DNA of 64,000 bases, taken from Nitrospirota bacterium. Lineage in GTDB: Bacteria > Nitrospirota > Thermodesulfovibrionia > Thermodesulfovibrionales > UBA6898. The notes beneath the pieces are model-generated. The model worked only from the letters and a program-made list of their open reading frames with translations. It was not told the DNA's origin and ran no database searches. The stretch is from contig JACRHC010000027.1 in the NCBI GenBank assembly GCA_016217675.1, positions 1 to 64,000 of the forward strand. Reading direction: 5' to 3'. A program made the translations under genes and the position numbers. Shown in pieces: positions 59,301-64,000 of this stretch. Numbering within the stretch: position 1 is the stretch's first letter; every line of letters begins with the position of its first letter.

Positions 59301-60324
59301 CAGGAAACGGCGCCACACCACTGGGGAAATTATGCGTTTCAGCGGTAAAGATAATGTTATAGTCGCGCTGCACCTTATTGAACCGTGATACCTTTCCCGG
59401 CATTTCAGGGATGATCGTCTCGATCTCATAACCTCTTATCGCACTTGAGTTGTCCTTGAAAGCAATGATACTGTTTCCGGGTTTTGCATCAAGGGTCTGT
59501 TTGATGATCTTCATCAGATTGCCCGGCACTTCTTTGCCATCAACAACAAGCCTGCCCCTGAAGAACCAGTGGCGCGAGTGTTCGCTGTTCGACTGGCTCA
59601 GATCAAAGCATTCCACATTGGTCGGGTTTCTGCCAATGTCCTTCACAAAGAGGTCATAGTAATAGTCAATGTCCCAGTCATCGAGGCCAAGACCCAGCTC
59701 CCTGTTGATCTTCTCAAGCGCAGTTCTTCCCTCCTCGATCAGGGGGATCGACATGACCGGCTCCGGGGTGATGCCTGTTTCAAAGGTCCTGAGCTGCTCA
59801 GGGTACACGCACTCTGTCATGCGATCATAAAGAAGTGATGAGTAACGAGTGATGAGTGATGAGCTAAAGGCTGCCAGATCTTCAGCAGCAGTTCGCTTTT
59901 TGTCGAATATAAAGAGGAATCTTCTTGACCGCTCAATGCGGGATATCTTCGTGAGGCCGCAGGAATGGCAGACCGCAACAGCATTCGTTGACCAGGCCGT
60001 AGTAAAGTTCATGCGGGGGCCGATCTCCACGAGGCAGTGATAAGCCCGCCCCGGCGGGTCCGCCTGAGGCCGGGTGATGGGTGATGGGTGATGGGTGAAA
60101 AAACTGTTTTCGGAATATTGGTCAGGCTCAAATGTTTCGCTCAAAAGCCAGCGCAGAAGTTCCGACTCATCCGGCGTCAATGGGGCAGAGGCATCGATAT
60201 AAAAACAGAACTCTGTCTCGATGTTCTTTATGGAGCCCGGGATAATCTTCCTCGCAAGTGCAAGAAGGTCTTTCTTCTGTGCGCCCGTAACAGCAGGCGA
60301 TTTATACCGATAGATCAAGGGCAT
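56305..60324 (-). CDS. purL: phosphoribosylformylglycinamidine synthase, large single-chain form, with repeat-derived insertions
   Basis: A 1339-residue FGAR amidotransferase (step 4 of purine synthesis). Seen: NVECFDLSQSNSEHSRHWFF, FTAETHNFPSGVAPFPGAET, SIHDQGAGGNCNVVKEIIYP, and a C-terminal glutaminase domain with the nucleophile in GVCNGCQLSALL and the His/Glu in PHPERVF. Three segments look foreign and are encoded by heptanucleotide arrays: HHPSPITRP near residue 78, SSSLITRYSSLLYD near 155, and SGQQSAVSSQEP near 940. All keep the frame. purB lies 14 nt upstream, so it is a purB-purL operon. Confidence 0.95.
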   Translation of the reverse strand: MPLIYRYKSPAVTGAQKKDLLALARKIIPGSIKNIETEFCFYIDASAPLTPDESELLRWLLSETFEPDQYSENSFFTHHPSPITRPQADPPGRAYHCLVEIGPRMNFTTAWSTNAVAVCHSCGLTKISRIERSRRFLFIFDKKRTAAEDLAAFSSSLITRYSSLLYDRMTECVYPEQLRTFETGITPEPVMSIPLIEEGRTALEKINRELGLGLDDWDIDYYYDLFVKDIGRNPTNVECFDLSQSNSEHSRHWFFRGRLVVDGKEVPGNLMKIIKQTLDAKPGNSIIAFKDNSSAIRGYEIETIIPEMPGKVSRFNKVQRDYNIIFTAETHNFPSGVAPFPGAETGTGGRIRDVQATGTGSLVIAGTAAYCVGNLQIPGYELPWEDSSFAYPANLASPLTIEIQASDGASDYGNKFGEPMIQGFTRSLGLRLPDHERREWLKPIMFTAGVGQMDARHSEKNAPAKGMLVTKVGGPAYRIGMGGGAASSMIQGQNVAELDFNAVQRGDAEMEQKMNRVIRACVELGDRNPIVSIHDQGAGGNCNVVKEIIYPAGAKIEIRKIQLGDATLSVLEIWGAEYQEQNALLISPERSEEFLGLCRREKVPCAFIGEISGDGYIVLHDETDGSTPVNLHLEKILGSMPQKTFVLDRIKRQRSPLVLPEGLTVRDALDRVLRLISVGSKRFLASKVDRSVTGLIAQQQCVGPLQLTVSDVAVIAQSHFGTTGAAISIGEQPLKGLIDPAAMARMSVAEAVTNIVWAKISGLEDIKCSGNWMWAPKLPGEGADLYDAAIAMRDIMIGLGIAIDGGKDSLSMAAKVTNADNTTEIVKSPGTLVISAYATCPDIHKVITPDIKQPGKSRLIFIDMGKGSRTGGSALAQCFGQAGNESPDVDDVALLKNGFSAIQEFIEQGLILSGHDRSDGGLITTLLEMAFAGNCGIEVNISGQQSAVSSQEPNRGPIQLLFSEELGLVIEYLPKQGKKIRKILEEKGLPYQCIGRTTRKKKIIISVNNEEVLNEDMRVLRGVWEETSHQLDILQRNPLSAKEEKKVIYNRKGQTFKLSFTPEITASEILERTDKHRVAVIREEGSNGDREMTSAFFQAGFEVWDVTMTDFLDRKVNLEHFRGVVFVGGFSYADVLDSAKGWAGGIRFNRHIWQQFQTFYNRPDTFSLGVCNGCQLSALLGWVPWQGIDNKDQPRFIHNTSGRFESRFSSLMILESPSIMLKGMENSVLGIWVAHGEGHAYFPDSSIKERVLREGLAPARYADDNGNPTEVYPFNPNGSPEGIAALCSPDGRHLAIMPHPERVFLKWQWAYMPEQWEKELKASPWLRMFQNALQWCERQ
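57472..57506. repeat. heptanucleotide array inside purL (1)
   Basis: CTGACTG CTGACCG CTGACTG CTGACCG CTGATAT: five heptads, the complement of NTCAGCR-type units. It is translated in frame as SGQQSAVSS-like residues. Confidence 0.8.
59835..59862. repeat. heptanucleotide array inside purL (2)
   Basis: GTGATGA GTAACGA GTGATGA GTGATGA: four heptads of the GTRATGA type, translated on the other strand as SSLITRYSS. Confidence 0.8.
60074..60100. repeat. heptanucleotide array inside purL (3)
   Basis: GTGATGG GTGATGG GTGATGG GTGAAA: nearly four heptads, next to a GC-rich imperfect palindrome (CCCGCCCCGGCGGG at 60042-60055). It is translated as HHPSPITRP. Confidence 0.8.
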
Positions 60325-60338
60325 CGCTGTAATTCCAC

Positions 60339-61637
60339 TCAGGCCTTGCCAAATACTCTCTTGAAAATATAATCAATATTCCTGAAATAATTATTAAGGT
60401 CAAAGATATTATTCAGCTCTTTTGCGGAGAGATATTTTTTCACCTCTCTGTCCTTTGATAAAAGCGTCTTGAACTGTTTCCTCGTTTTCCAGCTCATCAT
60501 CGCATTCTTCTGGACCAGTGCATATGCATCTTCACGCGACATACCCTTCTCCGTAAGACTGATCAGCATGTTCTGGGAGTTATAGAGGCCATAGCTCCTG
60601 TTCAGGTTCTCCATCATCCGCTCCGGGTACACCTGCAGGCCGGAAAGAATGCCCGTCAGCCGGTTCAGCATGTAATCCACGAGTATCGTGCTGTCCGGAA
60701 TGATCACCCGCTCTACAGAGGAGTGCGAAATATCACGCTCGTGCCAGAGCGCAACATTCTCAAGCGCTGCAAGCGCATTGGTCCTTACCACCCGCGCAAG
60801 GCCGGAGAGGTTCTCGCAGCCGACAGGATTGCGCTTGTGCGGCATTGCCGACGACCCCTTCTGCCCCTTTGCAAACGGCTCCTCTGCCTCAAGCACCTCG
60901 GTCCTCTGAAGGTGCCTGATCTCGATGACGATCTTTTCAATGGATGCAGCGATTATCGCAAGGGTCGAAAGGTATTCGGCATGCCGGTCACGCTGCACCA
61001 CCTGGGTCGCAATCGGCTCAGGCTTGAGACTGAGCTTTTTGCAGACCTTCTCTTCGATCGCAACAGGGATGTTCGAAAAAGTTCCGACAGCTCCGGAGAA
61101 TTTGCCGATGCTGATTATCTTTCGTGCCTTTTCCATCCTTTCGAGGTTCCTTTTCGCCTCTTCATACCAGAGCGTGAACTTAAGCCCAAAGGTCATCGGC
61201 TCTGCGTGCACGCCATGGCTCCTGCCGATACAGATCGTGTTCTTATATCTGAATGCCTGCTCTTTCAAGACTGCAATGAGGCCCTTGAGGTCCTTGATAA
61301 TGATACCTGCAGCCTCTTTCATGAGCAGGGACTGTGCCGTGTCCACAATGTCGGATGAAGTGAGCCCTTTATGGACATACCGCGACTCGGGCCCAACCTT
61401 TTCAGCAACAGAGGTGAGAAAAGCTATAACGTCATGCTTCACCACAGCCTCTATTTCGTCAATGCGCCTGACATCAAAACCGGCCTTCTTCTTTATCACC
61501 GCAAGCGCAGCCCTGGGGATCTTGCCAAGATCGGCCCATGCCTCGCATGCAGCGATCTCGACATCGAGCCACTTCCGGAACCTGTTTTCAGGCTCCCAAA
61601 GCCTTCCCATCTCTTTTCGTGTATATCGTTCGATCAT
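60339..61637 (-). CDS. purB: adenylosuccinate lyase
   Basis: A 432-residue member of the fumarase/aspartase superfamily that releases fumarate from SAICAR and adenylosuccinate in purine synthesis. Seen: VGPESRYVHKGLTSSDIVDT, IGRSHGVHAEPMTFG with the catalytic His, and the signature GSSAMPHKRNPVGCENLS with the flexible catalytic Ser loop. AGAGG lies 10 nt before the ATG. purL follows after 14 nt. Confidence 0.97.
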   Translation of the reverse strand: MIERYTRKEMGRLWEPENRFRKWLDVEIAACEAWADLGKIPRAALAVIKKKAGFDVRRIDEIEAVVKHDVIAFLTSVAEKVGPESRYVHKGLTSSDIVDTAQSLLMKEAAGIIIKDLKGLIAVLKEQAFRYKNTICIGRSHGVHAEPMTFGLKFTLWYEEAKRNLERMEKARKIISIGKFSGAVGTFSNIPVAIEEKVCKKLSLKPEPIATQVVQRDRHAEYLSTLAIIAASIEKIVIEIRHLQRTEVLEAEEPFAKGQKGSSAMPHKRNPVGCENLSGLARVVRTNALAALENVALWHERDISHSSVERVIIPDSTILVDYMLNRLTGILSGLQVYPERMMENLNRSYGLYNSQNMLISLTEKGMSREDAYALVQKNAMMSWKTRKQFKTLLSKDREVKKYLSAKELNNIFDLNNYFRNIDYIFKRVFGKA

Positions 61638-61888
61638 AAATTACTACCTCTTTGATTTCATAGTCTCATGCTATCATCTCGGCACTGCTCATCTATGTTT
61701 CCAACCACCCATAGGTGAAGGTATTTATTGTAACAATATCGAAAATATAATGAAAACTATTGTTCCATTTTCATTAGCCTAATTATATCTGATCAAAAGG
61801 CACGTGAAAAGAAACAGTCTTGTTATAATAGACAATCAAATCAGCATCCAATGGTATTTTGCGATTTCACAGACTATAGGTATAAAAA

Positions 61889-62554
61889 ATGAAAAACCCC
61901 AGAAAGTCAGCTGACGCACAGATAAAACGCTTTAATTCCCCTGAAGACGAGGCGCGCTTTGCCTGGCTTTCGATGCTCCTTGATGCGTACGAGATTATCG
62001 ACAGAGGCGTTGATATTGCCATAAGACGGGAGAAGAGGAAGACACAGAGGCGGTTGGCATGCAGCGAAGGATGCGGTGCCTGCTGTAAAACGCACGCTGA
62101 TATTCCGGTCTATCCCCTTGAGTTGGCAGGCATATACTGGTTCGCAATCGAAAAGATGACAGGGCAAACCCGGACAGTTCTTATGGAGCAGCTTGCAGGC
62201 CATGAGGGAAAACCTCCCTGCCCGTTCCTTCTCAATAATGCCTGTTCGATCTATCCGGTGCGGCCTGTTGCCTGCCGGCAGTTCATCGTTTTCACGAAAC
62301 CGTGCGGAGAAGGCGAAGACGCATTTCATTCAAGAAGAGAGGATGTCCTGACCCCGCTGCAGGACTTTACCGATCAGGCTTTTTTTACCATGCTTCCCTT
62401 TTATGGCATCACAAAGGAGGTTGATCGGATCCAGGCGGTCAAAAATAAGGTCCTCAACACCCGGGTCCTGAACCTTCAAGAGTGCGACTGGAAGGCATTG
62501 GCCAAAAAGATGGAAGATGTTGGTCCGAAAACTGCGCCGGAAGAGAGGATTTGA
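61889..62554 (+). CDS. YkgJ family cysteine cluster protein
   Basis: A 221-residue protein of the YkgJ/CxxCxxCC family. Seen: ACSEGCGACCKTHADIPVYP and, later, CPFLLNNACSIYPVRPVACR with QFIVFTKPC. The cysteines bind zinc or iron. Biochemical role unknown. No Shine-Dalgarno precedes the ATG. TATAGG and TATAAA lie directly upstream (61875-61886), so it too may be leaderless. It is divergent from purB. Confidence 0.88.
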   Translation: MKNPRKSADAQIKRFNSPEDEARFAWLSMLLDAYEIIDRGVDIAIRREKRKTQRRLACSEGCGACCKTHADIPVYPLELAGIYWFAIEKMTGQTRTVLMEQLAGHEGKPPCPFLLNNACSIYPVRPVACRQFIVFTKPCGEGEDAFHSRREDVLTPLQDFTDQAFFTMLPFYGITKEVDRIQAVKNKVLNTRVLNLQECDWKALAKKMEDVGPKTAPEERI

Positions 62555-62768
62555 ACCAAAACATCGTCAGGATTTCTTATTCACCTTTCTTCTGCATCTC
62601 CAGCAGCTCGAGTGTCTTCGCAATTGTATGGGCAAATGGTGGGAGGGCTAATGAAAAACAAAAAATATAAAATCCAACCCTCTGAATGATTATCCTCTCC
62701 CCCTCGGGAACTTTTTTCTCTCTTCTTCTGTCTAACCCATTAAAGACCATCACAGAAAGGAGAAGAGC

Positions 62769-63572
62769 ATGAAAACAGTAAATGCAGCAATCTTAGGGAT
62801 CGTTATGGTATTGATGGCAGTTCAGGCATCTGCATCACAGGGCAGACACGTGGATGTGGAGGTTGTCTCAGACAGTGGTAATGTATTTCAGCTCATACCA
62901 CACAAAGAATACAACACCGGATCAACCTATGTACTCAAGCAGTATCTCGAAGCAAGAAAAGGAGAAAACTACAACATCCTGATCAGGAACCACCTGTCCG
63001 AAAGGATCGGGGTCGTGATCGCTGTTGACGGCAGGAATATCATCACCGGCAAGAAGTCGTCTCTAAACAGCAGCGAAATGATGTATATTGTCGAACCCTA
63101 CGGACATGCACGGCTGGAAGGCTGGAGGACAAGCGATGAAAAGGTGAACCGGTTCTATTTTACCAGCAGCGCTGATTCCTATTCTGTCAGGACATTCAGT
63201 GATACCTCTGCAATGGGCATAATTGCTGTTGCCGTGTTCCGCGAAAAGCAGAGGCCTGCTGTGCTCCACGAGCAGGAAAGATCTCTTGGCAAGGCGCAGG
63301 GCGCACCGGCAGCGCCTTCAGCGCCAAGAAGTGAAGCAAAAAGGACTGCAAAGGACGAAGCAGGAACAGGTTTTGGCAGTGAACATTACTCGCCTGTTGT
63401 GAAGGTCGAGTTTGAACCTGAGAATATCCCTGTCGAGAAGTTCCTGCTGAAATACGAATGGAGAGACGAACTCTGCAGAAAAGGCATTATTCAGTGCAGA
63501 CCTGAGGTAAAGAACCGCTTATGGGATAGCGATGAATATGCGCCCTATCCTCCTGGCTATCACCAAAGATAA
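62769..63572 (+). CDS. secreted protein of unknown function
   Basis: A 267-residue protein with a signal peptide (AAILGIVMVLMAVQASASQ, cleaved near residue 24). A beta-rich domain follows (VLKQYLEARKGENYNILIRN, IGVVIAVDGRNIITG, RFYFTSSADSYSVRTFSD), then an Ala/Pro/Arg linker (APAAPSAPRSEAKR) and a C-terminal part ending SDEYAPYPPGYHQR. I do not recognise a named family. AAAGGAGAAG precedes the ATG. The 214 nt upstream hold only a CT-rich stretch and no clear gene. Confidence 0.75.
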   Translation: MKTVNAAILGIVMVLMAVQASASQGRHVDVEVVSDSGNVFQLIPHKEYNTGSTYVLKQYLEARKGENYNILIRNHLSERIGVVIAVDGRNIITGKKSSLNSSEMMYIVEPYGHARLEGWRTSDEKVNRFYFTSSADSYSVRTFSDTSAMGIIAVAVFREKQRPAVLHEQERSLGKAQGAPAAPSAPRSEAKRTAKDEAGTGFGSEHYSPVVKVEFEPENIPVEKFLLKYEWRDELCRKGIIQCRPEVKNRLWDSDEYAPYPPGYHQR

Positions 63573-63722
63573 GGAAGGCCCTGCTGACTGTTCATAATGC
63601 CGATCGTTCTTTGAAGCTGCAAACTCAACCTTGCAGGTATGCCTTGGGGATGTTTACGCATTCTTGCCTTTGTTTCCGGTTAATGCTATTCTGTTTTAGA
63701 ATTTTGGAGGGGTTTTCAATTC

Positions 63723-64000
63723 ATGCTCTCAAAGGTCCTTTCCGCAAGCATCATCGGCATTGAGGCTTTTCCGGTGGAGGTAGAAGTCGATATCTCTTCG
63801 CGGGGCCTCCCTCATTTCTCGATGGTAGGCCTGCCGGATGCTGCGGTAAAGGAAAGCCGGGACAGGGTAAGGGCAGCGCTCAAGAATATCGGATTCAATT
63901 TTCCGCTTAAACAGATCACGGTAAATCTCGCACCTGCAGACCTGAAAAAAGAAGGCTCTTCCTTTGATCTCCCGATCGCCATCGGCATCATAACCTCTGA
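63723..64000 (+). CDS. comM: ComM/YifB family Mg chelatase-like ATPase, 5' part only
   Basis: The window ends inside this gene after about 92 codons. The visible N-terminus ([76 protein letters not shown]) is the Lon-like substrate domain of ComM/YifB. ComM is a helicase that promotes branch migration in natural transformation. GGAGGGG lies 10 nt before the ATG. The AAA+ core lies beyond the window. Confidence 0.92.
   Translation, partial: MLSKVLSASIIGIEAFPVEVEVDISSRGLPHFSMVGLPDAAVKESRDRVRAALKNIGFNFPLKQITVNLAPADLKKEGSSFDLPIAIGIITS

Noticed and set aside
22201-60100. Heptanucleotide arrays as CRISPR or as REP elements
   Set aside because: Units are seven bases without unique spacers, no cas genes are present, and the units do not resemble REP palindromes or the ends of the RAYT unit at 1.8 kb.
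62575-62655. A minus-strand fragment that translates to PFAHTIAKTLELLEMQKKGE and a stop
   Set aside because: It looks protein-like but is too short, has no upstream continuation, and I cannot tie it to a family.

Overview
The window is bacterial chromosome, densely packed with short, often overlapping genes on both strands. No rRNA or species marker is present, so the lineage is inference. The mix of an NtrY/NtrX pair behind a DUF4390 gene, many sigma-54 activators, HD-GYP/GGDEF proteins, bacteriohemerythrin, a NapH-like polyferredoxin and the rpmE-DUF1385-prfA-prmC cluster fits a free-living Gram-negative anaerobe or microaerophile of the Nitrospirota/Desulfobacterota kind. Two functional tRNA-Leu genes (GAG and CAG) are present. 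Several genes (nadB, ettA, rel, a COG2509 flavoprotein, a HicB-like gene, a Sua5 gene) have a -10 box 5-7 nt before the ATG and no Shine-Dalgarno, suggesting leaderless transcripts.

Layout. 0.1-3.5 kb: AT-richer envelope genes interrupted by a REP-associated (Y1/HUH) transposase with 26-bp terminal inverted repeats. 3.6-8.6 kb: azoreductase, GH15 glucoamylase-like enzyme, cyclic-nucleotide-binding protein, and a response regulator-DUF4388-roadblock protein with a nested in-frame roadblock start. 8.9-13 kb: AT-richer block of envelope proteins, including DUF2330 fused to two tandem GspG-type pseudopilin domains. 13-17 kb: murA (apparently CTG or ATT start), a Cys-rich histidine kinase and an NtrC-type regulator in one operon. 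17-28 kb: lytic transglycosylase, polyferredoxin, COG2509 flavoprotein, rpmE/DUF1385/prfA/prmC, nadB-pyk. 28-30.9 kb: a graveyard of toxin-antitoxin and mobile-gene remnants around an intact Fic gene, flanked by a duplicated pyk 3' end. 30.9-41 kb: NtrX/NtrY/DUF4390, adenosine-specific kinase family, hisI, hisE, HIT protein, a tRNA-Leu pseudogene, DUF4143 ATPase, ettA, EamA transporter, tRNA-Leu. 41-53 kb: HD-GYP plus HEAT-repeat pair, purD-purE-DUF89, RRM protein, Sua5, hemerythrin, diguanylate cyclase, AmpG plus DUF1460 amidase. 53-64 kb: Phd/RelE pair, bifunctional Rel, tRNA-Leu, purL-purB, YkgJ protein, secreted protein, start of comM.

How genes work together: purine synthesis (purD, purE, purL, purB), histidine synthesis (hisI, hisE), muropeptide recycling (ampG with DUF1460; murA and a lytic transglycosylase elsewhere), translation (rpmE, prfA, prmC, ettA, Sua5) and second-messenger signalling (Rel, GGDEF, HD-GYP) are grouped in small operons.

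The most unusual signal is a family of degenerate heptanucleotide arrays at seven places. Three form inverted pairs around a short spacer next to hisE, purD and purE. One inverted pair lies in frame inside prmC, and three single arrays lie in frame inside purL. Other points of interest are the DUF2330-GspG-GspG fusion, a shared unnamed N-terminal domain in the adjacent HD-GYP and HEAT proteins, and the nested roadblock gene.
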